Assembly (NCBI GenBank): GCA_963846315.1
Contig: CAWJVM010000002.1
Coordinates: forward strand, 114,205 to 178,204
Reading direction: 5' to 3'
Origin: RPQJ01 sp963846315
GTDB taxonomy: Bacteria > Pseudomonadota > Gammaproteobacteria > Steroidobacterales > Steroidobacteraceae
DNA: 64,000 bases
The translations under genes and the position numbers were made by a program. Positions 26,317 through 35,812 of the stretch are shown here, piece by piece; positions within the stretch are counted from its first letter, which is position 1, and each line of letters opens with the position of its first letter. A model generated the notes under the pieces. That model made no database searches and was not told where the DNA came from. It saw nothing but the letters and a program-made list of their open reading frames with translations.

Positions 26317-27609
26317 ATGTCTAAGAATCTCGTCGTCATCGGCGCCCAGTGGGGCGACGAAGGCAAGGGCAAGATCGTGGACCTGCTCACCGAGCGGGTC
26401 GGGGCGGTCGCGCGTTTCCAGGGCGGTCACAACGCCGGCCACACCCTGGTCATCGACGGCGCCAAGACGGTCCTGTCGCTGATCCCGTCCGGCATCCTGC
26501 ACCCGGGCGTGCAGTGCATCATCGGCAACGGTGTCGTGGTCTCGCTCGAGGCCCTGTTCCGTGAAGCGGACATGCTCGTGCAGCGCGGCATCCCGGTGTA
26601 CGACCGCCTCAAGGTCAGCCCGAATTGCCCGGTGATCCTGCCGTCGCACATCGCGCTCGATCGGGCGCGGGAGCGCGCGCAGGGTGTCAATGCCATCGGC
26701 ACCACCGGTCGCGGCATCGGCCCGGCGTATGAAGACAAGGTCGCGCGCCGTGCGGTGCGCCTTGCCGACCTCATGCAGCGCGAGCGGCTCGCGTCGCGGC
26801 TCGGCGAAATCCTCGACTTCCACAACTTCGTGCTGAGCCGCTACTTCAGCGCGGAGACCGTCGATTTCCAGCGCACGCTGGACGAACTCGTGGCCCAGGC
26901 CGAACGGATCGAGCCGCTGCTGGCAGACGTGAGCGTGCTGCTGCGCAACGAGATGCGGCGCGGCACCAACCTGATGTTCGAAGGCGCGCAGGGCGCGCTG
27001 CTCGACGTCGACGTCGGCACCTATCCGTTCGTCACTTCGTCGAACACCATCGCCGGAGAAGCCGCCGTCGGCACCGGCCTGGGCCCGCGCGACATCAACG
27101 CCGTCCTCGGCATCGTGAAGGCGTACACCACGCGTGTGGGCGCGGGTCCGTTCCCGACCGAACTGTTCGACGAGACGGGTGAGCACCTGTCCCGCGTCGG
27201 GCACGAGTTCGGTGCCGTGACGGGCCGTCCGCGCCGCTGTGGCTGGTTCGACGCCGTGGCGATGCGCCGTGCCGTCATGCACAACAGCCTCTCGAGCCTG
27301 GGCGTGACCAAGCTCGATGTCCTCGATGGCCTCGATACGTTGCGCATCTGCACCGGCTACCGGATCGACGGCGAGATCCGCGACGAGCCGCCGCTGCTGC
27401 CGCACCGCTTTTCGGAATGCGTGCCGGTGTACGAAGAGCACAAGGGCTGGTCCGAACCGACCCACGGCATCACCGATTTCTCCAAGCTGCCGTCCACCGC
27501 GCGCAGCTACCTTGCACGCATGGAAGAACTTGCCGGCGTGCCGATCGACATCGTGTCGACCGGTCCCGACCGCACGCAGACCATCGTGCTGCGGCACCCG
27601 TACGACTGA
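26317..27609 (+). CDS. purA: adenylosuccinate synthetase
   Basis: Joins IMP and aspartate using GTP, the first step from IMP to AMP. 430 residues, the usual length. The GTP loop QWGDEGKGK lies at 11-19; GHNAGHTLV, TTGRGIGPAYEDK, FEGAQGALLDVDVGTYPFVTSSN and GRPRRCGWFD are present. The ATG follows the TAGTCAC run with no clear Shine-Dalgarno. The TGA stop is directly followed by a GGGGTTA element. Confidence 0.98.
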   Translation: MSKNLVVIGAQWGDEGKGKIVDLLTERVGAVARFQGGHNAGHTLVIDGAKTVLSLIPSGILHPGVQCIIGNGVVVSLEALFREADMLVQRGIPVYDRLKVSPNCPVILPSHIALDRARERAQGVNAIGTTGRGIGPAYEDKVARRAVRLADLMQRERLASRLGEILDFHNFVLSRYFSAETVDFQRTLDELVAQAERIEPLLADVSVLLRNEMRRGTNLMFEGAQGALLDVDVGTYPFVTSSNTIAGEAAVGTGLGPRDINAVLGIVKAYTTRVGAGPFPTELFDETGEHLSRVGHEFGAVTGRPRRCGWFDAVAMRRAVMHNSLSSLGVTKLDVLDGLDTLRICTGYRIDGEIRDEPPLLPHRFSECVPVYEEHKGWSEPTHGITDFSKLPSTARSYLARMEELAGVPIDIVSTGPDRTQTIVLRHPYD

Positions 27610-27610
27610 G

Positions 27611-27807
27611 TAGGGGTTAGGGGTTAGGGGTTAGGGGTTAGTCGGAGGTGCAGATGTCATTCACGGACAACGACTGCTCCTCCGACTAACCCCTATGCCC
27701 GAATTCATTGGCCGGCCCTATGATTCCAAGGCACCCGGCCTGCCTGCCTGCAAACGCTTTGTCCGCCGGCACGTCCGACTAACCCCTAACCCCTAACCCC
27801 TATCCCC
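27611..27807. repeat. GGGGTTA palindromic element, copy 3, with double right arm
   Basis: The left arm TAGGGGTTAGGGG... (27611-27648) ends TTAGTCGGAGG. A first right arm CCTCCGACTAACCCCTA occupies 27679-27695, and a second, longer one (27773-27807) starts GTCCGACTAACCCC and ends 6 bases before the next start codon. The extra right arm suggests two overlapping insertions or a partial duplication. It begins right after the purA stop. Confidence 0.85.
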
Positions 27808-27813
27808 TTTCTT

Positions 27814-28956
27814 ATGAAGCCCTACGAATCCCCCTGGATGGACGACGACCTGCGCATGCTGCGCGAGGCGATTTCCCGTTACGTCGAGGCCGAGATGCTG
27901 CCGCTGGACGCAAAGTGGCGGGCGGATCATCGCGTGGACAAGGAGTCGTGGCGCAGGATCGGCGCGGCTGGATTCCTGCTGATGGACGTGCCGGCGGACT
28001 ACGGCGGCGGCGGCGGGGATTTCCGTCACGAAACGCTGCTGTACGAGGAACTCAACCGGCGCGGCATCTCCGGCTTCGGCCAGGGCGTGCACAGCATCTC
28101 GGCGCACTACGTGCTCAATTACGGCACCGAGGAGCAGAAGCAGCGCTGGTTGCCCCGCATGGCGAGCGGCGAACTGATCGGTGCGATTGCGATGACCGAG
28201 CCCGGCGCCGGGTCGGACCTCAAGGGCATCCGCACGCGCGCAGTCCGCGACGGCGATCACTACGTGATCAACGGTTCCAAGATCTTCATCACCAACGGCG
28301 GCAGCGCCGGGTTGCTGATGCTGGTCGTGCGCACCGACCCGAACGATCGCAGCCGCGGCCTGTCGATCCTGATGGTCGAGACCGCGGACCTGCCGGGCTA
28401 CCGTGTCGGCCGCGTGCTCGACAAGATGGGATTCCACGCCCAGGACACCGCCGAGCTGTTTTTCGAGGACGTCCGCGTGCCCGTCGACTGCCTGCTGCAG
28501 CAGGAAGGCAAGGGCATGCACCAGCTGATGGGCGACCTGCCGTACGAGCGGCTGCTGATCGCCGTCGCCGGCGTGGCGGCGATGGAAGGCGCGCTCGACG
28601 AGACGATCAAGTACGTCAACGAACGGCAGGTTTTCGGCCAACCGGTCGCGGCCTTCCAGAACACGAAGTTCAAGCTTGCCGAAGCGGCCACCCACACTCG
28701 CGTGGCACGGGTGTTCATCGACCGCTGCATCGAACAGCTGATCAAGGGCGAGCTCGACACCGAGACCGCGGCAATGGCCAAGTGGTGGGTCACCGACCTG
28801 CAGCAGAAAGTCATCGACGAGTGTCAGCAGCTCTTCGGCGGCTACGGCTACATGAACGAATACGTGGTCTGCCGCATGTTCGCCGACTCGCGCGTGCAGC
28901 GAATTTACGGCGGCACCAACGAGGTGATGAAAGAACTGATCTCGCGCTCGTTGTAG
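27814..28956 (+). CDS. acyl-CoA dehydrogenase
   Basis: FAD enzyme that introduces a 2,3-double bond into acyl-CoA. 380 residues with all family signatures: AMTEPGAGSDLKGI, FITNGGSAGLLMLVV, DKMGFHAQDTAELFF, GGYGYMNEYVVCRMF and RIYGGTNEVMKELI. The chain length it uses cannot be told. It starts 7 bases after a GGGGTTA element and lies 10 bases before malate synthase, so the two may be cotranscribed and link fatty acid breakdown to the glyoxylate route. Not present at this place in E. coli. Confidence 0.92.
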   Translation: MKPYESPWMDDDLRMLREAISRYVEAEMLPLDAKWRADHRVDKESWRRIGAAGFLLMDVPADYGGGGGDFRHETLLYEELNRRGISGFGQGVHSISAHYVLNYGTEEQKQRWLPRMASGELIGAIAMTEPGAGSDLKGIRTRAVRDGDHYVINGSKIFITNGGSAGLLMLVVRTDPNDRSRGLSILMVETADLPGYRVGRVLDKMGFHAQDTAELFFEDVRVPVDCLLQQEGKGMHQLMGDLPYERLLIAVAGVAAMEGALDETIKYVNERQVFGQPVAAFQNTKFKLAEAATHTRVARVFIDRCIEQLIKGELDTETAAMAKWWVTDLQQKVIDECQQLFGGYGYMNEYVVCRMFADSRVQRIYGGTNEVMKELISRSL

Positions 28957-28966
28957 GGGATAGCGC

Positions 28967-31123
28967 ATGACCGACCGCATCGAAAAATTTGGGCTTCGGG
29001 TCGCGCGTCCGCTGCACGACATGATCGAGACCGAGGCGTTGCCGCTGACCGGTGTCGCTTCCGGCACGTTCTGGCAGGGGCTGGCCGATCTCGTGCACGA
29101 CTTCGGCCCGCAGAACCGGGCCCTGCTCGCGAAGCGCGATGACCTGCAGGCGCAGATCGATACCTGGCACCGCGTTCATCGTGGCCAACCCATGGATCCG
29201 GTCGCCTACAGGACCTTCCTCAACGAAATCGGCTACCTCGTCCCCGAAGGCCCGGATTTCCAGATCGACACGATCCACGTCGATCCCGAAATCGCCAGCA
29301 TGCCGGGTCCGCAACTGGTGGTGCCCGTCATGAACGCGCGCTACGCGCTCAACGCGGCGAATGCACGCTGGGGCAGCCTGTACGACGCGCTGTACGGCAC
29401 GGACGCGATGGGTGACCTGCCGGCGGCCGGTGGGTACAGCGTGGAGCGTGGCGCTCGCGTGATCGCGTGGGCGAAGAAGTTCCTGGATTCCGTGGCGCCG
29501 CTCGCCGCGGGCAGCCACGCCGACGCCACGTGCTATCGAGTCGTGGGCGGAAAATTGCAGATCGAGACGATCCAGGGCACGACGACCCTGGTGAATCCAG
29601 CGCTGTTCGCGGGCTATTCGGGCGACGCCGCGGCACCCACCGCCATCCTGCTGCAGCAGCACAGCCTGCACGTCGAAATCCATGTCGACCGCGCGAATCG
29701 AATCGGCAGGACCGATGCCGCGGGCGTGGCCGACGTGTACCTCGAGGCGGCGATCACGACGATCATGGACTGCGAGGATTCCGTCGCGGCCGTCGATGCC
29801 GAGGACAAGGCACACGCCTACCGCAACTGGCTCGGCCTGATGCGTGGCGACCTGGTCGAGAAGGTGGAGAAGGGCGGCAAGACGTTCGATCGCGCCATGA
29901 ACGCCGACCGACTGTACCTCGCTCCGGACGGCAAGCCGCTCGCACTCAAGGGCCGCTCGCTGATGCTGGTCCGCAACGTCGGCCACCTGATGACCAACCC
30001 GGCCGTGCTCGACCGCGACGGCCAGGAAGCCTACGAAGGCTTGCTCGATGCGATGTGCACGGTGCTGATCGCCATGGTCGACCTGCGCAAGGCCGATGGC
30101 GTGCGCAATTCGACCCAGGGTTCGGTCTACATCGTGAAGCCGAAGATGCACGGGCCCGAGGAGGTCGCGTTCGCGGATGCGATCTTCACGCACGTCGAGC
30201 AGGTGCTCGGCCTGCCGCGTTACACGGTGAAGCTCGGTATCATGGACGAGGAACGCCGCACGACGGTCAACCTGAAGGAATGCATTCGCGCGGCCAAATC
30301 GCGCGTTGCGTTCATCAACACCGGCTTCCTCGATCGCACCGGCGACGAAATCCACACGTCGATGGAGGCGGGCGCCATGGTGCGCAAGGCCGACATGAAG
30401 TCGCAGGCCTGGATCACGTCGTACGAATTGTCCAACGTCGAGATCGGCCTCGCGTGCGGCCTGCCGGGCAAGGCGCAGGTCGGCAAGGGCATGTGGGCCA
30501 TGCCTGACCTGATGCACGGCATGCTCGAGCAGAAGATCGGGCACCTGCAGGCGGGCGCGACGTGCGCCTGGGTGCCGAGCCCGACGGCGGCTACGCTGCA
30601 TGCCACGCACTATCACGCGTACGACGTGAAGGCACGGCAGGCGGAACTGGCCAGGGCCGGTCGTGCAGATCGCCTGACGGGCATCCTCACGATCCCGTTG
30701 GCTGCCGCCACGAACTGGTCGGCCGCCGAGATCAACGCCGAGATCGAGAACAACGCGCAGGGCATCCTCGGTTACGTCGTGCGCTGGATCGACCAGGGCG
30801 TCGGCTGCTCGAAGGTGCCGGACATCAACAACGTCGGCCTGATGGAAGACCGGGCGACGTGCCGCATCTCGTCGCAGCACATCGCCAACTGGCTGCATCA
30901 CGGCATCGTGTCACGCGAGCAGGTGCTGGACGTGATGAAGCGCATGGCGGCGGTGGTCGACCAGCAGAACGCCGGCGATCCGCTCTACCGGCCGATGGCG
31001 CCAGGCTGCGACGGTGAAGCGTTCAAGGCGGCGTGCGATCTCGTGTTCCTCGGCACGAAGCAACCGTCGGGGTACACCGAGCCGCTGCTGCACGCACACC
31101 GGCTGGTGGTGAAGCGGCACTGA
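28967..31123 (+). CDS. glcB: malate synthase G
   Basis: Condenses glyoxylate with acetyl-CoA to malate. 718 residues, matching the G isoform (about 720) rather than the A isoform (about 530). Visible motifs: TIMDCEDSVAAVDAEDK, GSVYIVKPKMHGPEEVAFA, LGIMDEERRTTVNL, FINTGFLDRTGDEIHTSMEA and GKGMWAMPDLMHGML. The catalytic Asp is expected near the C-terminal domain (NNVGLMEDRATCRIS). Isocitrate lyase is not in the window, so glyoxylate may come from either isocitrate or glycolate. Confidence 0.97.
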   Translation: MTDRIEKFGLRVARPLHDMIETEALPLTGVASGTFWQGLADLVHDFGPQNRALLAKRDDLQAQIDTWHRVHRGQPMDPVAYRTFLNEIGYLVPEGPDFQIDTIHVDPEIASMPGPQLVVPVMNARYALNAANARWGSLYDALYGTDAMGDLPAAGGYSVERGARVIAWAKKFLDSVAPLAAGSHADATCYRVVGGKLQIETIQGTTTLVNPALFAGYSGDAAAPTAILLQQHSLHVEIHVDRANRIGRTDAAGVADVYLEAAITTIMDCEDSVAAVDAEDKAHAYRNWLGLMRGDLVEKVEKGGKTFDRAMNADRLYLAPDGKPLALKGRSLMLVRNVGHLMTNPAVLDRDGQEAYEGLLDAMCTVLIAMVDLRKADGVRNSTQGSVYIVKPKMHGPEEVAFADAIFTHVEQVLGLPRYTVKLGIMDEERRTTVNLKECIRAAKSRVAFINTGFLDRTGDEIHTSMEAGAMVRKADMKSQAWITSYELSNVEIGLACGLPGKAQVGKGMWAMPDLMHGMLEQKIGHLQAGATCAWVPSPTAATLHATHYHAYDVKARQAELARAGRADRLTGILTIPLAAATNWSAAEINAEIENNAQGILGYVVRWIDQGVGCSKVPDINNVGLMEDRATCRISSQHIANWLHHGIVSREQVLDVMKRMAAVVDQQNAGDPLYRPMAPGCDGEAFKAACDLVFLGTKQPSGYTEPLLHAHRLVVKRH

Positions 31124-31125
31124 TT

Positions 31126-31436
31126 CCTCACCTCTCCCGCATCGGCGGGAGAGGGCCGGTGTCAGGGCCTGCCGCTGCAGGGTCCAGTGGTCTTGCCGCG
31201 CTCCGTGTCGGACGCCGCAGCTCGAACGCAGGCGCGAGGCGGCACCGCCCTTTCCGACCAGCCGCTGGCACCATCGCATCGCGCCCGTTCGAGCAAGGTT
31301 CGCCGTGAATCGTGCGGTTCCTCCGCGCGATTCACGATGCGCGTGAGACCCGGAGCGCGGCAAGACCACTGGACCCTGCAGCGTCAGGACCTGACCCAAA
31401 TCTCACGCGACGGCTGCGCACATGGGAGAGGTGAGG
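31126..31436. repeat. four-level nested inverted repeat element
   Basis: This 311-base stretch has no gene. Outer arms CCTCACCTCTCCC (31126-31138) pair with GGGAGAGGTGAGG (31424-31436). Inside are perfect 33-bp arms 31173-31205 and 31351-31383 (CGCTGCAGGGTCCAGTGG...). Further in, GCTCGAACG (31220-31228) pairs with CGTTCGAGC (31286-31294), and 31304-31317 pairs with 31323-31336 with one G-U-type difference. A separate hairpin CCTCTCCCGC-ATCG-GCGGGAGAGG occupies 31131-31154. It may be a MITE-like element or a structured RNA; no ORF of note is inside. Confidence 0.75.
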
Positions 31437-31438
31437 CC

Positions 31439-32323
31439 TCAGCGCTTCATCCACTCCGCCACGAAGTCCGGCAGGTCCGTCGAGACCTTCGACTCGAACT
31501 GCGGTGCGCGCTTTGCGAGGAACGCACGCACGCCTTCCGCGCCGTCGTGCTGGCTCAGGTGCCACATCGCGAGTGAATCGACGCGGTGCGCCTCGAGCGG
31601 GTGCGACTGCGCGCCATTGCGGTAAATCATCTGCCGGGCAAGCGCGACTGCGACCGGCGAACGCTGGTCGATGAACTTGTGCGCGAGCTTGCGCGCTTCG
31701 TCGAGCAACTGTCCGGCCGGTACCGCGGCCTTGATCAAGCCGGCGCGCACGCCCTCGGCCGCGTCGAAGGGCTCGGCCGAGTAGACCCATTCCAGCGCCT
31801 GCGGAATACCGACCAGTCGCGGCAGGAACCAGCTCGAGCACGCCTCCGGCACGATGCCGAGGCGGCCGAACACGAAGCCGATCTTCGCGCCGTCGGCGGC
31901 AAGCCGGATGTCCATGGGCAACGTCATGGTGGCGCCGATGCCGACCGCGGCACCGTTGATGGCACCGATCACCGGCTTCATGCAGTCGAAGATCGCCAGC
32001 ACCACGCGGCCGCCGGTGTCGCGAACTCCGCGCAGGATGGCGGGCTCCTCGAGCCTGTCGTGCATGTCCGCGAGCGTGGGCTGCAGCGATTCGTCGAGTC
32101 CGAACACGTTGCCCGTCGCGGCCAGGTCCATTCCCGCGCAGAACGCACGCCCGGCTCCGGTGACGACGATGGCACCGACCTCGTCGTCCACGCTGGCGCG
32201 ACGGAACGCGTGCTCGAGTTCGTCGGCCATCGTGACCGTGAACGCGTTCAGGCGTTCGGGGCGGTTGAGCGTCAGCGTCAGGACACGGTCGGTTACCGTG
32301 TAATCAAGGGTCGTGTAGGTCAT
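31439..32323 (-). CDS. enoyl-CoA hydratase/isomerase family protein
   Basis: Crotonase-fold enzyme of 294 residues from the ATG at 32323 (MTYTTLDYTVTDRVLTLTLN); an earlier start at 32359 would add 12 residues unlike the family. The oxyanion-hole motif AGRAFCAGMDL and the second one NGAAVGIGATMTLPMDIRLA are present. LGIVPEACSSW places a Glu where hydratases have a catalytic acid. It probably acts in fatty acid or aromatic CoA-ester breakdown, in line with the acyl-CoA dehydrogenase nearby, but is on the opposite strand to it. Confidence 0.9.
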   Translation of the reverse strand: MTYTTLDYTVTDRVLTLTLNRPERLNAFTVTMADELEHAFRRASVDDEVGAIVVTGAGRAFCAGMDLAATGNVFGLDESLQPTLADMHDRLEEPAILRGVRDTGGRVVLAIFDCMKPVIGAINGAAVGIGATMTLPMDIRLAADGAKIGFVFGRLGIVPEACSSWFLPRLVGIPQALEWVYSAEPFDAAEGVRAGLIKAAVPAGQLLDEARKLAHKFIDQRSPVAVALARQMIYRNGAQSHPLEAHRVDSLAMWHLSQHDGAEGVRAFLAKRAPQFESKVSTDLPDFVAEWMKR

Positions 32324-32444
32324 GGCGATGGGTGCGTCAGCCCGGGTCGGGCACCGCATTCTAGTCGCTGCAGGACGTCGGGCCGCGGCGCCGAAAAACC
32401 GAGGGCAAGCGGTGGTCGAGGCGGGGGAGTGTTAAAGTAAGGCG

Positions 32445-32499
32445 GAAAACAGGGGCGTGAGCTCCTGTTTTCGGCGCGAAACAGGGGACAGTCCCCTGT
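32445..32499. repeat. two tandem hairpins downstream of tRNA-Leu
   Basis: GAAAACAGG (32445-32453) pairs with CCTGTTTTC (32464-32472), and ACAGGGGAC-A-GTCCCCTGT (32481-32499) is a perfect palindrome. On the minus strand they follow the 3' end of tRNA-Leu and could end its transcript. The ACAGGGGAC motif resembles a dispersed intergenic repeat. Confidence 0.55.
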
Positions 32500-32506
32500 C
32501 TCAGAG

Positions 32507-32591
<85 letters not shown>

Positions 32592-32675
32592 TTAGGTCGC
32601 GGCAGGGCCCCGGGGGCCGTGCTGGAAGGTGGCGCAATTTACTGGCGGCCCCCCGGACTGTCAATGTAAGGAACG

Positions 32676-34934
32676 ATGCGTAGAGAAAGAAACCGGCGCG
32701 GTTCGACCACGACCCCGCGCGACAACGCGACGCAACCGCGCAGCCGAGCTGCCGCGCGCGCGCCCCAATCCCCTGAATCCGCAGTCATTAATGTCCTGCG
32801 CAAGGCCGCCCGGCCGTTGCGTCTCGACGAAGTCACGGCGGAATTTGGCCCCGCCGGCGCGGCCCAGGCCGAACAGGAGCTGACGCAGCTGGTGAAGCGC
32901 GGCGAGGTGATGCTGAATCGCCGCGGCCAGTATTGCCTGCGTGAACAGATCGCGGGCCTCGTGGTGGGCACCGTGCAAGGCGCGCGCAACGGCGACGGCC
33001 AGTTGCTGCCCGACGATGGTTCCGGCGCCATTTACCTGCCTGCCGGCCAGATGCGCGAAGTCATGCACGGCGATCGACTCGCCGTGCGCATCGAGGCGAC
33101 GCGCTTTCGCGGCAAGGCGCAGGGCACGATCGTCGAAGTGCTGGAACGACGCACCAGGGAAGTGGTGGGCCGGATGCACATCGAATCGGGCGTGGCGTAC
33201 CTGACGCCCGACAATCCACGTATCCCGCACCGCGTGCTGGTCCCGAGCCAGCAACTCGGCGAGGCCGTCGATGGCCAGATCGTGATGGTCGAACTCACGC
33301 ATCAACCTTCGCGCACGTCGGGCCCGGTCGGGCGCGTGTCGCGGATCCTCGGCGACCACGGCGCGCCCGGCATGGAAACCGAGATCGCCATTCACTCGCA
33401 CAGCCTGCCGTGCGACTTTCCGGCCGCCGTCGTGGCTGAAGCCGAAGCGTTCGGCGCGCGCATCCCACAGGACGCAATCGCCGGCCGCGAAGACCTGCGC
33501 GCCATGGAACTGGTGACCATTGACGGCGAAGACGCGCGGGATTTCGACGATGCCGTCTGGTGCGAGCGCAAGAGCGGCGGCTGGCGCGTGATCGTCGCCA
33601 TCGCGGACGTCGCGCATTACGTGCGACCCGGCAGCCCGCTCGACGTCGAGGCGCGCGAGCGCGGCACGTCAGTGTACTTCCCGAACCGCGTGCTGCCGAT
33701 GCTGCCCGAGGCGCTGTCGAACGGACTGTGTTCGCTGAAGCCCGACGAAGACCGCTTGTGCCTGTGCTGCGAGCTGCGTGTCGGCGAGGATGGCCGCATC
33801 ACGCGTTCGCGTTTCTTCGAGGGCGTGATGCGCTCCGCGGCGCGGCTCACCTACCGCGACGTGGGGGAGTTCCTCGACAAGCCTGACGCGAAGCACTCGC
33901 CGAAGCTCGAACACCTGCGCGAACGGCTGCTGGCGCTGCACGGCGCGTACAAGTCGTTCATTCGCGCGCGGTCTGGCCGTGGCGCGCTGGAACTCGACAC
34001 GCCGGAACTCAAGCTCAAGTTCGACGAGCAGGGCAAGGTCGCGGCGCTGGTCGAGTACCCGCGCAACGACGCGCACCGCCTGATCGAGGAATGCATGATC
34101 GCGGCGAACGTCGCGGCGGCGAGGTTCCTCGATCGCTACAAGGTGCCGACGCTCTACCGCGTGCACGGCCTGCCCGAGATCGATCGGCTCGAAACCCTGC
34201 GCACGTTCCTGCGCGAGTTCGGGCTCTGGCTGCCGGCCCCGGACGAAGTCACGCCCGACCACCTGCGCGATCTGTTGCAGAAGATCGGCGACCGGCCCGA
34301 CGCAGGACTCATTTCGACCGCGGTGATCCGCACGATGCCGCAGGCGGTGTACCAGCCCGGCAACATCGGTCACTTCGGGCTCGCGCTCGAGCATTACGCG
34401 CACTTCACCTCGCCGATCCGCCGCTATCCGGACCTCGTGGTCCACCGCGGCATCCGGCAGGTGCTGCGCGAAGGCGATCCGCAGGCACTCATCGAGTGGC
34501 ACGGTCCGTTCCCGGTGCTGGGACAGGACTGCTCGTTCCGTGAGCGCCGTGCGGACGAGGCCACCCGCAGCGCCGTCGCTTGGCTCAAGTGTTTCTACAT
34601 GCAGGACCGCATCGGCGAGGAATTCGACGGCATCGTCTCCGGCGTCGTCGACTTCGGCCTGTTCGTGCAACTCGAGGGACTGCAGGTCGACGGCCTGCTG
34701 CACGTGTCCGCGCTCGGTGCGGACTACTTCGGCCGCGACAGTTCGGGCTTCCGGATGATCGGCCGCAGCTCGGGCAAGATCTTCCGGCTCGGTGATCGGC
34801 TGCGGGTGCGCGTGACGAACGTGTCGCTCGACGATCGACGCGTCGATTTCGAACTCGCGGGTGAGACGGAAACACCGCGCAGGCCGGCGGCAGGGCGCTT
34901 CCAGCGCCAGGGCGGCGGCCGGAGGCGCCGCTGA
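32676..34934 (+). CDS. rnr: ribonuclease R
   Basis: 3'-5' exoribonuclease that degrades structured RNA. 752 residues. Order: winged-helix region (about 30-95), two cold-shock domains, the RNB catalytic domain with IDGEDARDFDDAVW holding the metal-binding aspartates and HFTSPIRRYPDLVVHR, then an S1 domain (EFDGIVSGVVDFGLFVQL) and a basic tail. AAGGA sits 5-8 bases before the ATG. The C-terminal basic tail is shorter than in E. coli. The stop overlaps the rlmB ATG. Confidence 0.97.
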   Translation: MRRERNRRGSTTTPRDNATQPRSRAAARAPQSPESAVINVLRKAARPLRLDEVTAEFGPAGAAQAEQELTQLVKRGEVMLNRRGQYCLREQIAGLVVGTVQGARNGDGQLLPDDGSGAIYLPAGQMREVMHGDRLAVRIEATRFRGKAQGTIVEVLERRTREVVGRMHIESGVAYLTPDNPRIPHRVLVPSQQLGEAVDGQIVMVELTHQPSRTSGPVGRVSRILGDHGAPGMETEIAIHSHSLPCDFPAAVVAEAEAFGARIPQDAIAGREDLRAMELVTIDGEDARDFDDAVWCERKSGGWRVIVAIADVAHYVRPGSPLDVEARERGTSVYFPNRVLPMLPEALSNGLCSLKPDEDRLCLCCELRVGEDGRITRSRFFEGVMRSAARLTYRDVGEFLDKPDAKHSPKLEHLRERLLALHGAYKSFIRARSGRGALELDTPELKLKFDEQGKVAALVEYPRNDAHRLIEECMIAANVAAARFLDRYKVPTLYRVHGLPEIDRLETLRTFLREFGLWLPAPDEVTPDHLRDLLQKIGDRPDAGLISTAVIRTMPQAVYQPGNIGHFGLALEHYAHFTSPIRRYPDLVVHRGIRQVLREGDPQALIEWHGPFPVLGQDCSFRERRADEATRSAVAWLKCFYMQDRIGEEFDGIVSGVVDFGLFVQLEGLQVDGLLHVSALGADYFGRDSSGFRMIGRSSGKIFRLGDRLRVRVTNVSLDDRRVDFELAGETETPRRPAAGRFQRQGGGRRRR

Positions 34935-35812
34935 TGCCACGCCGGCACGACCCACGGGACGCGCGCCGTGGAGCGGCAGGCCACGAGCGCCGTCCGTCCA
35001 CGGACGGAGTCCGCGCACGCGATGTGCGTGGGGCACAGTCCACCGCAGCCAGCCTCGCTTACGGCATCCACCCGGTCCGCGTATTGCTGCAGCGTTCGCC
35101 GCAACGCGTACGGCAGGTGTGGCTCTCATCATCGTCGCGCGATGCAGCGGCGCGCCTGCAGGAACTGCGCTCCCTCGCGCAGCAGGCGCAGATCCCGGTC
35201 GTCGACGCTGAGGATGCCCAACTCGACCAGCTGGCCGACGGCGAGCGCCACCAGGGCGTGATCGTCGAACTCGCGCCGCGTGCGGGCGATCCCGAGACAC
35301 AGCTCGAGGAGGCGCTCGAGTCGCTCGGCGCAGTGCCGCCGTTGTTGCTCGTGCTCGACGGCGTGACCGACCCGCACAATCTCGGCGCCTGCCTGCGCAG
35401 TGCGGACGCCGCCGGAGTCGCCGCCGTCATCGTGCCGCGCGACCGGGCGGCCGGGTTGACGCCGGTCGTGCGCAAGGTGGCCGCGGGCGCCGCGGAGACC
35501 GTCCCGCTGGTGCAGGTCGTGAACCTGGCCCGCACGCTGCGCGAACTCAAGGAGCGAGGCGTGCGGCTCGTCGGCACCGCCGACGACGCACCACGCACGC
35601 TCTACGACCTCGACTTCCGCGGCCCCACGGCGCTGGTGCTGGGTTCCGAGGGGGACGGCATGCGGCGCCTCACGCGCGAAGCCTGCGACGAACTGGTGTC
35701 GATCCCGATGGCCGGCGCCGTCGAGAGCCTCAATGTGTCAGTAGCGGCGGGGGTCGCGCTCTTCGAAGCCGTGCGGCAGAGAAGGGGGGAGGGGTTAGGG
35801 GTTAGGGGTTAG
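34934..35812 (+). CDS. rlmB: 23S rRNA Gm2251 2'-O-methyltransferase
   Basis: SpoU-type methyltransferase acting on the ribosomal P site. 292 residues. Substrate-binding domain YGIHPVRVLLQRSP onward and the SPOUT trefoil knot: DGVTDPHNLGACLRSADA, LGSEGDGMRRL, SIPMAGAVESLNVSVA. The N-terminus has about 40 extra basic residues before YGIHP compared with the family; the start overlaps the rnr stop, but a later unrecognised start is possible. The C-terminus EGLGVRG and the stop are read from the GGGGTTA element that follows. Confidence 0.95.
   Translation: MPRRHDPRDARRGAAGHERRPSTDGVRARDVRGAQSTAASLAYGIHPVRVLLQRSPQRVRQVWLSSSSRDAAARLQELRSLAQQAQIPVVDAEDAQLDQLADGERHQGVIVELAPRAGDPETQLEEALESLGAVPPLLLVLDGVTDPHNLGACLRSADAAGVAAVIVPRDRAAGLTPVVRKVAAGAAETVPLVQVVNLARTLRELKERGVRLVGTADDAPRTLYDLDFRGPTALVLGSEGDGMRRLTREACDELVSIPMAGAVESLNVSVAAGVALFEAVRQRRGEGLGVRG

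Noticed and set aside
33669..35300. 543-codon minus-strand frame over rnr and rlmB
   Set aside because: Antisense shadow without recognisable motifs.
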